This document shows, one piece after another, positions 42,452 to 55,094 of a stretch of 64,000 nucleotides of DNA (the first letter of the stretch is position 1; every line of letters begins with the position of its first letter). Under the pieces are notes generated by a model that worked only from the letters and a program-made list of their open reading frames with translations, ran no database searches and was not told the origin of the DNA. Source of the stretch: Eubacterium sp. (GTDB taxonomy: Bacteria > Bacillota > Clostridia > Oscillospirales > Acutalibacteraceae); assembly GCA_017458975.1 (NCBI GenBank), contig JAFSZK010000053.1:1-64000 (forward strand). The letters run 5' to 3'. The position numbers were made by a program, and so were the translations under genes.

Positions 42452-43762
42452 TTATAAAGCTTTATACGATTTAATCCATTTATTAACCTTTTCCTCGTCG
42501 TAGCTCTTGGGGATTGAAGCGCATACGAGGTTGAGGAAGGGGATTGTTTTCATCGTTTTTGCAAGCGCGGGAATAAGCTTAAGCAGCGGAGGGCTCGACT
42601 TGATTGCGTTAATTATATAATCCGAGGTAAGATTTACAGGCTTACCGTCCGCAATTCCGAGCATATCCGCATTTAAGATTCCGTTTTCCATAATATAGTC
42701 TACAACGTCGCCCTTAACGTAGGTAAATACGGTCTTGACTATATCAATTATAACAAGGTCACGTCCGAGCTTGTTAAAGTATTCGTATTCGTAATTCCAA
42801 AGGTTAGCCTTCGACGTATCGCCGTCAGCATTAATTACCGTATCCGCAAGAATTTTACCCGCGTTCATTGAAAGGATTATACCGCTTCCGTTAAGGGGCA
42901 CGGTCATTCCTGCGCTGTCGCCTATCGCGGCATAGCCGTCGGCAACGATAAGGGCGAGCATTCTTGAAATCGGGATGTCAACAAACTGACCGCCGCGAAG
43001 GATTTTTTCGCCGAGGAACGGGAAATCGAGCTTATATGAATTAAGCGCGTCGTCAACCTCCTGCTGAGTAAGCGGTCCCGACTGGCTGAACTTACCTATA
43101 AGAATATCAACGCAGTCGCTGTTTGTAATGCACCAGTCAAGACCCGGGCGGTACATATGGAACATATCAATATGATATGCAGGGTCTCTGTCTTCGCCCG
43201 TCAGGTTTTCATAATATGCCCTGTAAACGTGGAAAATACTGCGTTTGTTGATTTCGTTATCAATGTTGAAGGTTGCGGGAAGCTTTGACCTTATCGGAGA
43301 GTACATACCTGCCGCGTCAACAAGAAGGTCGCCCTCAACGGCTTTAACCTCGTCGCCCTGCTTAATAAAGATACCCTTAACGGCTCTGCCCTCGGTTATC
43401 GGAGCAAGAATTTCGGTATCAAAAACGAGCTTTGCGCCTGCTTCCTCGGCAAGCGAAACAAGGAAGGTGATGAGCTCCTTACGGTCCATAATAATAGCCG
43501 CCTCGTCGGGCTGGGTAATAATGTTTATGCTGTTTTTCGGGTTTCTGAAGCACGAGGGTATGCCCTTGTGAACAATGCTCTCGTCGGGACGGGGAATGCC
43601 CGAATCGTCAAAAGCCGCATAGCTGAGCCAGTCGTGCCAGTCGTGACCCAGATTCTCTCTTTTTCTTTTTTCAAAAACGGTAACGTCATATCCGTTTTTT
43701 GCAAAATGTGTTGCGGCAACAAGACCGCCGTGGCCTGCGCCTGCGATAATAATTTTTTTCAC
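42452..43762 (-). CDS. geranylgeranyl reductase-like FAD-dependent oxidoreductase
   Basis: A 436-residue flavoprotein. An N-terminal GAGHGG dinucleotide-binding motif and EKR acidic strand end are followed by DAAGMYSPIRSKLP, then the FAD motif GDSAGMTVPLNGSGI near 290, then a C-terminal helical part. The layout is that of the geranylgeranyl reductase/FixC-like group, which reduces isoprenoid chains or hydroxylates small molecules. The start is GTG at 43762 with AGGG eight bases upstream; another GTG three codons earlier (43771) overlaps that site. The substrate is unknown and no partner gene adjoins. Confidence 0.85.
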   Translation of the reverse strand: MKKIIIAGAGHGGLVAATHFAKNGYDVTVFEKRKRENLGHDWHDWLSYAAFDDSGIPRPDESIVHKGIPSCFRNPKNSINIITQPDEAAIIMDRKELITFLVSLAEEAGAKLVFDTEILAPITEGRAVKGIFIKQGDEVKAVEGDLLVDAAGMYSPIRSKLPATFNIDNEINKRSIFHVYRAYYENLTGEDRDPAYHIDMFHMYRPGLDWCITNSDCVDILIGKFSQSGPLTQQEVDDALNSYKLDFPFLGEKILRGGQFVDIPISRMLALIVADGYAAIGDSAGMTVPLNGSGIILSMNAGKILADTVINADGDTSKANLWNYEYEYFNKLGRDLVIIDIVKTVFTYVKGDVVDYIMENGILNADMLGIADGKPVNLTSDYIINAIKSSPPLLKLIPALAKTMKTIPFLNLVCASIPKSYDEEKVNKWIKSYKAL

Positions 43763-43825
43763 ATAAATCACCCTACTACATTATACAACCATTGTCTAAC
43801 TAATGCAAGTCTATTATCTTAAAAG

Positions 43826-43854
43826 AAAACGCCCTCCCGAGGGAGAGCGTTTTT
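43826..43854 (-). terminator. terminator of the NlpC/P60 gene
   Basis: AAAACGCTCTCCC/GGGAGGGCGTTTT on the minus strand with a three-base loop and a T-run. Confidence 0.88.
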
Positions 43855-43856
43855 AA

Positions 43857-45833
43857 TTATAATGTTTTAACGGTTTTCTTATTTGACCATTTTCCGAAGA
43901 GCTTTTTGCCGTTTACGGTTTTATACGCTCTTATTTTAATGTAGTAGGTTTTTCTTGATTTGAGCTTTTTAACCTTTTTACTTACCGCGTTTTTCCCTGC
44001 CGTAACGGTTTTTGAGCCTTTCATATTCTTTTTAAGGGAATATCTTATCTGATATCCGTCAACGCCGCTTGACTTTTTCCATTTTGCCGTGAAACCGTTA
44101 TCGTCTGCCGTAACCTTGGAAAGCTTTGGCGAAACGAGCTTCGGCGCGGTCTTCTGCGGGGTTACAACCTTGCCGCAAACGGTGCATTTTGCGCCCGCGG
44201 TTTTGCCCGCCTTTTTAAATGTTGCGGGAACTGCCGCAATGGCTGCGGTCTTGTGTCCCGTAGCGGGAACGGTCTTCTGCGCGGTGAGAACCTGCTTGCA
44301 GGCTCTGCAATGCGTGCCCGCGGTCAGACCTGCTTTTGTGCAGGTTGGAGCAACGGCTTTGTCGGTTGCTTCCTTGTGCTCTGCGTAGTGCGCGGGAATA
44401 ATGATTGAGTGCAGATAGCGTATCCACGGATAGCCGCCCTTTGATACGCCCCTTCTTGCAGTAAGCGGATTTACAACAACCGAGTAAGAGCTCTTAACGT
44501 CAATTTCGCCTTCGGGCTCGGAGGTTGAGCCGAGTTCGCTGATAACGTAACCCGTGCCGTTTTCAGAACCGAGATAAATCATTGTATGGCCGCTGAAATA
44601 AAGCAGCGCGCCAACGGGCATTTTTTCAATAATCGCCTGTTTTTCTTCGTCGGTTTTGCCGTCAATATCAATCTTTGTATTCGGAACGTTAAGCTGGAAG
44701 GTTGTATTTCTCGGAATCTTAAATCCGAAGCAGCGGTAAACGTCTCTTGTATAAAGCGAGCAGTCCATTGCGTCAAGCATACCCGACCAGCCGTAGCGGT
44801 TACCGAGACACGAAAAAGCAATTTTTGCAATGTTTCTTTCGGTAAATTCGGGGAAGCCAACGCTTACGTTATAATGCTCGGAAATGAGCGCCGCCTGCTT
44901 GATATAACTTCCGTCTTCAGCCCTTGCGGGAAGCCATACGGTATAGTTGTTCCACGAGTTTCTTTCGCCGATATTACGCGGAATTTCGTCTTCGGGGACA
45001 AGCTTCAAAACGGTACCCATTGTGAGCTTAACTTCAGACGTGAGCGGAACCTTAAGGCTCTTTTCCGTTACAACCTTATCGCAGGTTATAACAAGAATAT
45101 CCTTGCTGTTAATGTCATATTTCCACGCGTCAAGCCACTCTTCGCGGTCGGCGCAGATTGCAAGATTTTTCGCGTTAACCCAGCCCGAAAGGTGGTCAAA
45201 GCCAACGTGATAGAAGGTGTCTATAATGTTGTCCGAACCGTCCTTTATGTCGCATTTCTGCCTGATAATGCAGGGGTCGCCGACCTTGAGTTCGGAAATC
45301 TGCGTTTCGCTGTCAGCGTCGGTTGCGGAATAGCCCACAATATCGTCGCTCGGGATGTTCATAACGTTTGCCTGCTTTGTGCAGATTCCGTAAAGAACCT
45401 CTCGTTGCGTACCCGTAAAACCGGTTTCTTCAATGGCGGCAATAAATGCGTCAAAATAGGATTTATCAACCTGAATGCCGTCAACAAAAAACTTGTGAGC
45501 GGTGGTAAGAGCGGTCTTGTCCTCGTTAAAAAAGTCCGCTTCAATAGATGAAATAACCTTTGTTTTGCGGTCATCCGCGTTATAAATCGGGTTAATCTTT
45601 TCAAGGTCTGCAAGGCTTGTGCCCGACGCAGCAACGCCCGCCGCGTTATATTCCGCAATCTCATCGGGAGTCAGAATAACCTCGTCGGCGTATTTTGACT
45701 TGTCAGCCCAGTAAGAGGCGGTACACATTTCCTTTGTAACGCCGCTGAAGTACTGAACGTTGGCGAGCGCGCTTACGGGAAACGCCGTAATAACAAGCAC
45801 AAAAGATAAAACGATTAAACTTACTTTTTTCAT
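43857..45833 (-). CDS. secreted NlpC/P60 hydrolase with SH3-like, CxxC and fn3-like modules
   Basis: A 658-residue secreted cell-wall hydrolase. After the signal peptide (to about SALAN), helices and a bacterial SH3-like region lead to an NlpC/P60 domain at about 335-450. The catalytic Cys is in AMDCSLYTRDVY and the His in SGHTMIYLG; such enzymes cut gamma-D-Glu-diamino acid bonds. CxxC modules (CRACKQ and CTVCGK, each within PTCTKAG/GH-type surroundings) and an fn3-like tail (SRKTYYIKIRAYKTVNGKK) match those of the LRR and cohesin proteins. AAGGTGA lies before the ATG. Confidence 0.87.
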   Translation of the reverse strand: MKKVSLIVLSFVLVITAFPVSALANVQYFSGVTKEMCTASYWADKSKYADEVILTPDEIAEYNAAGVAASGTSLADLEKINPIYNADDRKTKVISSIEADFFNEDKTALTTAHKFFVDGIQVDKSYFDAFIAAIEETGFTGTQREVLYGICTKQANVMNIPSDDIVGYSATDADSETQISELKVGDPCIIRQKCDIKDGSDNIIDTFYHVGFDHLSGWVNAKNLAICADREEWLDAWKYDINSKDILVITCDKVVTEKSLKVPLTSEVKLTMGTVLKLVPEDEIPRNIGERNSWNNYTVWLPARAEDGSYIKQAALISEHYNVSVGFPEFTERNIAKIAFSCLGNRYGWSGMLDAMDCSLYTRDVYRCFGFKIPRNTTFQLNVPNTKIDIDGKTDEEKQAIIEKMPVGALLYFSGHTMIYLGSENGTGYVISELGSTSEPEGEIDVKSSYSVVVNPLTARRGVSKGGYPWIRYLHSIIIPAHYAEHKEATDKAVAPTCTKAGLTAGTHCRACKQVLTAQKTVPATGHKTAAIAAVPATFKKAGKTAGAKCTVCGKVVTPQKTAPKLVSPKLSKVTADDNGFTAKWKKSSGVDGYQIRYSLKKNMKGSKTVTAGKNAVSKKVKKLKSRKTYYIKIRAYKTVNGKKLFGKWSNKKTVKTL

Positions 45834-45848
45834 AGTATCACCTTTTAC

Positions 45849-45876
45849 AAAAGGCCCGACGTCAGCCGAGCCTTTA
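45849..45876 (-). terminator. secA terminator
   Basis: On the minus strand AAAGGCTCGG pairs with TCGGGCCTTT (two G-U pairs) around a short loop, then TTGTAAAA. It is between secA and the NlpC/P60 gene. Confidence 0.65.
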
Positions 45877-45887
45877 AATTTGAAATA

Positions 45888-48659
45888 TTAGTCCTCGATA
45901 GGTTCGTCGATAGGAGTTGTACAGCCGGGAGCGCCGTGGCACTTCTTGTACTTCTTACCGCTTCCGCACGGACACGGGTCGTTAGGACCGACCTTCTTTT
46001 CCTTACGGATTGTAACCTGCTTAGCGTTTGAATCGGTTTCGCTTGAGGAGGTTGAGGTAACTCTTGCAACAGCTCTTCTCTGAACGTCAGCCTTATGACG
46101 GGGCATAAGAGTTAACATCATCTTAGCTGTATCCTCACGGATTGCAGAGGTCATTTCGTCAAACATATCGTAGCTTTCCATACGGTAAGCAACTACCGGG
46201 TCGCGCTGAGCGTAGGAGCGAAGGTGGATACCCTTCTTTAAGTCCTCCATAGCGTCGATGTGGTCCATCCAGTAGGTATCAACGTTTCTTAAAAGAATCA
46301 TTCTCTGGAATTCGCCGTACATATCGTCGCCGAGGATGTGCTTTTTATCCGCCGTGCGCGCGTGAGCTCTTTCCTGAAGAAGCTCGATAGTATCCTCAAC
46401 GTTGAGGTTTTCAATATCCTTGAAATCGTCGTCGGTGGCAATAAGCCAATCCTTGTACTTTTCGCGAAGACCGTCAACGTTCCAGTCGTCCTTTTCCTCG
46501 CCCGCAAGATAATTCTTAACGGTTTCTTCAATATTCTGGTCAATCATCTTACCGATTGTTTCTTCAAGGTCAAGACCGTCAAGAACCTGGTCACGCTGCT
46601 TGTAGATAAGCTCTCTCTGGCGGTTCATAACGTCGTCGTACTGAAGGGTATTCTTTCTGATTTCGAAGTTCTTACCCTCAACCTTCTTCTGAGAGTTTTC
46701 AACGGTTCTTGAGATGAACTTTGATTCAATCGGAAGATTCTCGTCGTCGGTGAGCTTAGCCATCATAAGCTGCATTCTGTCACCGCCGAAGAGACGCATA
46801 AGGTCGTCCTCGCAGGAAAGGAAGAACTGGCTTGCGCCGGGGTCGCCCTGACGTCCCGAACGTCCGCGCAGCTGGTTGTCGATACGTCTTGCGTCGTGAC
46901 GCTCGGTACCGAGAATAAAGAGACCGCCTGCCTCGCGAACCTTATCTGCTTCGTCCTTGATTTCCTCTTTATACTGCTTTTCAAGGTCGATGAAGGTCTG
47001 ACGAGCCTTGAGGATATCCTCGTCGTCAGTCTCGGCAAAGCCCGTAGCCTCGTCGATAAGCTCGTTTGAGAACTTCATTTTCTTCATCTGAGCCTTTGCA
47101 AGAAATTCAGCGTTACCGCCAAGCATAATATCGGTACCACGACCCGCCATATTGGTAGAAATCGTTACGGCGCCGTATTTACCCGCCTGAGCGATGATAG
47201 CTGCTTCCTTTTCGTGGTTCTTAGCGTTGAGTACGCTGTGCTCAATGCCTTCCTTTTTAAGAAGCTTTGAAAGGTGTTCGCTCTTTTCGATACTGATTGT
47301 ACCTACAAGAATCGGCTGACCCTTTTCGTGGCACTCCTTAATCTGTTTAATAATATTGTTATATTTACCGTTTTCGGTCTGGAAGATTACATCGGGCTTA
47401 TCCTCACGGATGAGGGGCTTGTTAGTCGGAATTTCAACAACGTCGAGCTTATAAATCTGGTCAAACTCGCGAGCCTCGGTAGCAGCCGTACCGGTCATAC
47501 CCGAAAGCTTTTTGTAAAGACGGAAGTAGTTCTGGAAGGTGATTGTTGCAAGAGTCTTGCTCTCGTGCTCAACCTTAACGCCCTCCTTAGCCTCAAGTGC
47601 CTGGTGGAGACCTTCGTTATAACGTCTTCCCTCCATAATACGGCCCGTGAACTCGTCAACGATTTTAACCTGACCGTCTTTAACAACATAGTCGATATCC
47701 CTTGTCATTACGCCGTGAGCCTTGATAGCCTGGTCAATATGGTGACGAAGCGTTGTATGCTCAATATCCATAATGTTGTCAATCTTAAAGAATTCCTCAG
47801 CCTTTTCAACACCGCTCTTAAGAAGGGTTGCGGTCTTTGCCTTTTCGTCTACTACGTAGTCGCCTTCGTAGTTTTCTTCGGTATCAAGCTTGTCGTCGGT
47901 CTTTGCAACCTTAACCATTGTAAGGGTTTTAGCAAAGATGTCAGCCTGACGGTAGAGGTCTGTTGAAGCGTCGCCCTTACCGCTGATGATAAGGGGAGTA
48001 CGCGCCTCGTCGATAAGAATTGAGTCAACCTCGTCGACGATTGCAAAAACGTGGCCTCTTTGTACCTTTTGTTCTTTATACTGAACCATATTATCACGAA
48101 GATAGTCGAAGCCCATTTCGTTGTTGGTTCCGTAAGTGATGTCGCAATTATACGCTTCCTGTCTTTCGGCGTTATTCTTTTCGTGAATAATAAGACCTAC
48201 TGTAAGACCGAGGAAACGGTAAACCTTACCCATCCATTCGGAGTCACGCTTTGCAAGGTAGTCGTTAACCGTTACAATGTGAACGCCGTCGCCGGTAAGT
48301 GCGTTAAGATATGCGGGAAGGGTAGCAACAAGGGTTTTACCTTCACCGGTTTTCATCTCGGCGATTCTTCCCTGGTGGAGAACGATACCGCCGATAAGCT
48401 GTACGTCAAAGTGGCGCAGACCGATTACACGGTCAGCTGCCTCACGGCAAACCGCAAATGCGTCGGGGAGAATATCCTCAAGAGTTTCGCCGTCTGCAAG
48501 TCTGTCTTTAAGTAATTGTGTCTGGGATGATAATTCCTTATCGTCCATATCGCCGTACTTCTCGGCGAGGTCGTTAATCTTATCAACTGTTTTCTTAAGC
48601 TTTTTAACCTCTTTCTTTGAGTAATCGCCGAAAACAGCAGTTACAAATTTATTAGCCAT
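45888..48659 (-). CDS. secA: protein translocase subunit SecA
   Basis: A 923-residue preprotein translocase motor. It has Walker [28 protein letters not shown], preprotein-binding and scaffold regions, the second helicase half with [13 protein letters not shown] and [10 protein letters not shown], and the C-terminal zinc hook [15 protein letters not shown] that binds SecB or the ribosome. It drives export through SecYEG of the many signal-peptide proteins in this window. GAGGTG precedes the ATG. It lies 44 bases after the small exported protein gene, possibly cotranscribed with it. Confidence 0.99.
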   Translation of the reverse strand: MANKFVTAVFGDYSKKEVKKLKKTVDKINDLAEKYGDMDDKELSSQTQLLKDRLADGETLEDILPDAFAVCREAADRVIGLRHFDVQLIGGIVLHQGRIAEMKTGEGKTLVATLPAYLNALTGDGVHIVTVNDYLAKRDSEWMGKVYRFLGLTVGLIIHEKNNAERQEAYNCDITYGTNNEMGFDYLRDNMVQYKEQKVQRGHVFAIVDEVDSILIDEARTPLIISGKGDASTDLYRQADIFAKTLTMVKVAKTDDKLDTEENYEGDYVVDEKAKTATLLKSGVEKAEEFFKIDNIMDIEHTTLRHHIDQAIKAHGVMTRDIDYVVKDGQVKIVDEFTGRIMEGRRYNEGLHQALEAKEGVKVEHESKTLATITFQNYFRLYKKLSGMTGTAATEAREFDQIYKLDVVEIPTNKPLIREDKPDVIFQTENGKYNNIIKQIKECHEKGQPILVGTISIEKSEHLSKLLKKEGIEHSVLNAKNHEKEAAIIAQAGKYGAVTISTNMAGRGTDIMLGGNAEFLAKAQMKKMKFSNELIDEATGFAETDDEDILKARQTFIDLEKQYKEEIKDEADKVREAGGLFILGTERHDARRIDNQLRGRSGRQGDPGASQFFLSCEDDLMRLFGGDRMQLMMAKLTDDENLPIESKFISRTVENSQKKVEGKNFEIRKNTLQYDDVMNRQRELIYKQRDQVLDGLDLEETIGKMIDQNIEETVKNYLAGEEKDDWNVDGLREKYKDWLIATDDDFKDIENLNVEDTIELLQERAHARTADKKHILGDDMYGEFQRMILLRNVDTYWMDHIDAMEDLKKGIHLRSYAQRDPVVAYRMESYDMFDEMTSAIREDTAKMMLTLMPRHKADVQRRAVARVTSTSSSETDSNAKQVTIRKEKKVGPNDPCPCGSGKKYKKCHGAPGCTTPIDEPIED

Positions 48660-48703
48660 TATATTTTCACCTCATAGTATTTTTTAGTTTTGTCCGATAA
48701 TGC

Positions 48704-48976
48704 TTAACTCAGGGGATTATCGGGAATAATAGCAAATGCCACCTCTTTGTTAAGAAACGAATCCGAAGCGTCGGGCGTATCGGTGCTTTTAACGGCGGTT
48801 TTATTTACTTTATATTTTTCAAGCGCCGTCTTATCAGCCTTTTTGTCAGTCAAATAGCTTTCGGAAATCGCGATACAAGCCGAGGCTCTCGCCATTTCAG
48901 CCGTGTAAGCCGAAACCGAAATTACAAGCGATAAGCATATGACAAGACAAACGCTTTTTGTTACTTGTTTTTTCAT
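48704..48976 (-). CDS. small exported hypothetical protein
   Basis: A 90-residue protein with a clear signal peptide (MKKQVTKSVCLVICLSLVISVSA) and a short hydrophilic mature part of about 65 residues, without Cys repeats or known motifs. AAAGGA lies before the ATG. It stands directly upstream of secA on the same strand. I recognise no family; a secretion-level sensor like SecM is a speculation based on position only. Confidence 0.55.
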   Translation of the reverse strand: MKKQVTKSVCLVICLSLVISVSAYTAEMARASACIAISESYLTDKKADKTALEKYKVNKTAVKSTDTPDASDSFLNKEVAFAIIPDNPLS

Positions 48977-49076
48977 ATTATTTTCCTTTCGGGCATAATG
49001 CCGTAAAATATATTATATATACTTTTAGCGCATTTTTCAACTAAAAATTTAATTTTATAATAAAAAAATAAAAAAA

Positions 49077-49105
49077 TTGCTTTTTTGTTTCATATATGGT
49101 ATAAT
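49077..49105 (+). promoter_or_regulatory. promoter of the sugar transferase gene
   Basis: TTGCTT at 49077-49082, a 17-base spacer, then TATAAT at 49100-49105. Confidence 0.65.
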
Positions 49106-49171
49106 GCTATGGACTAAACCACTCTATATTGATATTTAGCGATTTAATTGTTTTGTGATAAAGGACGGAAT

Positions 49172-49792
49172 ATGAAAAGCAGGCTGAAAAAATATTTCGG
49201 CGCGACAAAGTGGAAAAGACTGTTTGACTTAATTATGTCTTTTATAGCGCTGATACTACTTATGCCGCTGTTTGCGGTAATATGTTTAATACTTCTAATG
49301 ACTCCCGACAGCAAGGTTTTCTTCTCCCATGAAAGAAGGGGAAGAAAGGGCGAGCCGTTCAGGATTTATAAATTCCAGACGATGAAAAACTCTACGCCCA
49401 ACGTTGCAACCTGTGAGCTTGAAAACCCCGAACAGTATATTACCGCGCCGGGCAGGATTTTGAGAAAGACAAGTCTTGACGAGCTGCCCCAGCTGTGGAA
49501 TATCTTTAAAGGGGATATGAGCTTTGTAGGTCCGAGACCCCTTATATCAAACGAAATCAGAGCCCACAGGCTTCGCCTTGAATACGGCGTTTACCGCTAT
49601 CGCCCGGGACTTACGGGATGGGCGCAGATTAACGGACGCGACTCTATTTCGCTTATGAAAAAAATGAGGCTCGATAAGGAATATTGCGACAATTGGAGCA
49701 TAGGATTTGACATAAAGATTATGATAACCTCGGTTAAAACGGTAATCACCCGCGAGGGCTTCCGCGAGGGAATGGTCCACAGACGTAAATAA
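49172..49792 (+). CDS. undecaprenyl-phosphate sugar-1-phosphate transferase
   Basis: A 206-residue member of the WcaJ/RfbP/EpsL family that starts surface polysaccharide by moving a hexose-1-phosphate to undecaprenyl phosphate. It has one membrane-associated helix (about 18-40), the RRGRKGEPFRIYKFQTMK cationic motif, DELPQLWNIFKGDMSFVGPRP and RPGLTGWAQINGRD. The start is the ATG at 49172 with AAGGACGG upstream. No glycosyltransferases or flippase genes follow here, so it is an isolated initiating enzyme. Confidence 0.93.
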   Translation: MKSRLKKYFGATKWKRLFDLIMSFIALILLMPLFAVICLILLMTPDSKVFFSHERRGRKGEPFRIYKFQTMKNSTPNVATCELENPEQYITAPGRILRKTSLDELPQLWNIFKGDMSFVGPRPLISNEIRAHRLRLEYGVYRYRPGLTGWAQINGRDSISLMKKMRLDKEYCDNWSIGFDIKIMITSVKTVITREGFREGMVHRRK

Positions 49793-52909
<3,117 letters not shown>

Positions 52910-52922
52910 TTAAAAAAATTAC

Positions 52923-52951
52923 TTGACTTTTGTAGATAAAGGTGTTATTTT
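52923..52951 (+). promoter_or_regulatory. promoter of the radical SAM gene
   Basis: TTGACT, a 17-base spacer, then TATTTT. It ends 52 bases before the ATG at 53004. Confidence 0.5.
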
Positions 52952-53003
52952 GATTTAACAGAAACGAATCCACTAATATTTATTAATATATAAGGAGAAT
53001 ATT

Positions 53004-54428
53004 ATGTCTGTAAAAGAATCTGCAATGAGCTTTGCCGTAAGAAACGCGGTAAAGTATGCGCGTAAGGATTTTAATAAGAATGCTCCGAGAATTTTAAGTC
53101 TCGTTGAAATGGCAGATGTTAAAAAGGTAAACCGCTCTACATACGCGGGTCTCCATAAGGTTATGGACGACCCTGACAATAACTGGATGCAGTTTGTACG
53201 CAGACTTATCTGTGATACGGACGAGGCTTTCCTTAATAAGTTTATTCCCGCCGCAATGAACGTTGCTATTAACAGCTACGACGTTCGTATGAAGGCTATT
53301 GAAAAGTACGGATGTAACGTTCCGTGGGGAATTCTTATGGACCCGACGGCTGCCTGCAACCTTAAATGTAAGGGCTGCTGGGCTGCGGAATACGGTCATA
53401 AGAGCTCGCTTTCGTATGACGACCTTGCAAGAATTATCCGCCAGGGTAAGGAGCTTGGTACATATATGTATCTTTATACCGGCGGCGAGCCGACTATGAG
53501 AAGGGAAGACCTTATGCGTCTTTGCCGTGAAAATCCCGACTGCCTTTTCCTGAGCTTCACTAACGGAACTCTTATCGACGATTCGTTTGCCGATGAGATT
53601 AAAGAGGTAGGAAACTTCTTTGCAACGTTCTCAATTGAGGGCTATGAGGAGGAAAACGACTTCCGCCGCGGCGAGGGTACGTTTAAAAAGTGTACCGCCG
53701 CTATGAAGAGACTTAAGGACAGAGGCGTTCCCTTCGGCGCGTCACTTTGTTATACAAGTAAGAATACGGAGCTGCTTGCCTCCGACGAATATATGGACTG
53801 GCTTATTGACCAGGGCGTAATGTACGCTTGGTTCTTTACGTATATGCCAACCGGAAACGGCGCGCTTACCGAGCTTATGGTATCCCCCGAACAGAGAGCG
53901 CTTATGTATAAGAAAATGCATGAGTGGCGCCATACAAAGCCGATTTTTGCTCTTGATTTCTGGAACGACGGCGAGTACGTTCAGGGCTGTATCGCGGGCG
54001 GAAGACATTATTTCCATATTAATTCAAACGGTGACTGCGAGCCCTGCGCTTTCGTACACTATTCAAACGTTAATATTAAAGAGAAGTCGGTTCTTGAGGC
54101 GCTTCAGAGTCCTCTCTTTATGGCGTATAAGAAGAATCAGCCGTTTTCTAATAATATGCTTCGTCCCTGTCCTGTGCTTGATAACCCGGGCGCAATCTCA
54201 AAAATGGTTGCCGAGACGGGCGCATATTCAACCGAGATGGAGCATCCCGAGCCTGCAAACGCTCTCTTTGACAAGACCGTTGAGGCTGCAAAGGCGTGGA
54301 AGGTAAAGGCTGACGAGCTCTTTGACCGCGACGAATATATCGCAAAGCACGTTAAGGACGAAAATATGTATAACTTTGAGAAGCCCGACGAGGAAAGAGA
54401 CTTCAAGGAGTTTGAAAAAACAGAGTAA
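53004..54428 (+). CDS. radical SAM protein with SPASM-like C-terminal cysteines
   Basis: A 474-residue radical SAM enzyme. The 4Fe-4S motif CNLKCKGC (Cys118, 122, 125) leads a partial TIM barrel with GGEPTMRRED and FATFSIEGYEEEND. A SPASM-like cluster-binding region with GGRHYFHINSNGDCEPC and a later PCPVLDNPG follows. About 100 helical residues precede the barrel and a Glu/Lys-rich tail ends it. No precursor peptide gene is visible next to it, so its product could be a cofactor, a modified peptide elsewhere, or an anaerobic sulfatase-like maturation. It is monocistronic with promoter and terminator. Confidence 0.87.
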   Translation: MSVKESAMSFAVRNAVKYARKDFNKNAPRILSLVEMADVKKVNRSTYAGLHKVMDDPDNNWMQFVRRLICDTDEAFLNKFIPAAMNVAINSYDVRMKAIEKYGCNVPWGILMDPTAACNLKCKGCWAAEYGHKSSLSYDDLARIIRQGKELGTYMYLYTGGEPTMRREDLMRLCRENPDCLFLSFTNGTLIDDSFADEIKEVGNFFATFSIEGYEEENDFRRGEGTFKKCTAAMKRLKDRGVPFGASLCYTSKNTELLASDEYMDWLIDQGVMYAWFFTYMPTGNGALTELMVSPEQRALMYKKMHEWRHTKPIFALDFWNDGEYVQGCIAGGRHYFHINSNGDCEPCAFVHYSNVNIKEKSVLEALQSPLFMAYKKNQPFSNNMLRPCPVLDNPGAISKMVAETGAYSTEMEHPEPANALFDKTVEAAKAWKVKADELFDRDEYIAKHVKDENMYNFEKPDEERDFKEFEKTE

Positions 54429-54429
54429 T

Positions 54430-54466
54430 CTTAAAGGGCGGAGCTAATCCGCCCGTAAGTTTTTTA
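54430..54466 (+). terminator. terminator of the radical SAM gene
   Basis: GGGCGGA/TCCGCCC with outer CTTA/TAAG, then GTTTTTT. Confidence 0.82.
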
Positions 54467-54477
54467 AGGATTTTATT

Positions 54478-55071
54478 ATGTTCGGTTTTATTAAAAAAGG
54501 AAAAATTGAATATATCGTTGCCGGTCTCGGAAACCCGGGAAGCAAATATGCCAAAACAAGGCACAACGCAGGCTTTATGGCGCTTGACCGACTCGCGCGC
54601 GAGGAGGGCTTTGAGTTTAAAAAAATGAAATTCAGAGCGCTGATTGCCGACGAAATGATAAACGGCACGAGATGTCTTATTATGAAGCCCCAGACTATGA
54701 TGAATCTTTCGGGCGAAGCGATTATTCAGGCTGCGGATTACTATAATATCCCCGACGAGAATATAATAGTAATATTTGACGACGTAAGTCTTGACGTCGG
54801 AAAAACGCGTGTTCGCCGAAAGGGCAGCGCGGGCGGCCATAACGGAATTAAAAGCATTATCTCCTGTCTCGGAAGCGAAAATTTCCCCCGAATTAAAATC
54901 GGAGTCGGAAAAAAACCGGCGGGAGAGAGCGACATGGTTGAGTGGGTGCTCGGAGAATTTCCGAAGAGCGAAAGCGAAAACCTTGATAAAGCTCTTGATA
55001 ACACGCTCGGCGCGCTTAAGCTCCTTGTAAAGGGCGAAACGGATAAGGCGATGAACGAATATAATTCGTAA
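54478..55071 (+). CDS. pth: peptidyl-tRNA hydrolase
   Basis: A 197-residue enzyme that releases peptides from stalled peptidyl-tRNA. GLGNPGSKYAKTRHNAGF carries the catalytic His29; GRKGSAGGHNGIKSI-like sequence (RRKGSAGGHNGIKSI) and FPRIKIGVGKP-like FPRIKIGVGKKP complete the signature. AAGGA lies before the ATG. It is followed after 23 bases by mfd, the usual pth-mfd order of Firmicutes. Confidence 0.98.
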   Translation: MFGFIKKGKIEYIVAGLGNPGSKYAKTRHNAGFMALDRLAREEGFEFKKMKFRALIADEMINGTRCLIMKPQTMMNLSGEAIIQAADYYNIPDENIIVIFDDVSLDVGKTRVRRKGSAGGHNGIKSIISCLGSENFPRIKIGVGKKPAGESDMVEWVLGEFPKSESENLDKALDNTLGALKLLVKGETDKAMNEYNS

Positions 55072-55094
55072 ATATATCCGAAGGAAAATCTAAT

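Noticed and set aside
44586..45551. Long plus-strand open frame opposite the NlpC/P60 gene
   Set aside because: It is a shadow of a real gene; the minus strand has signal peptide, catalytic motifs, ribosome site and terminator, while the plus frame has none.
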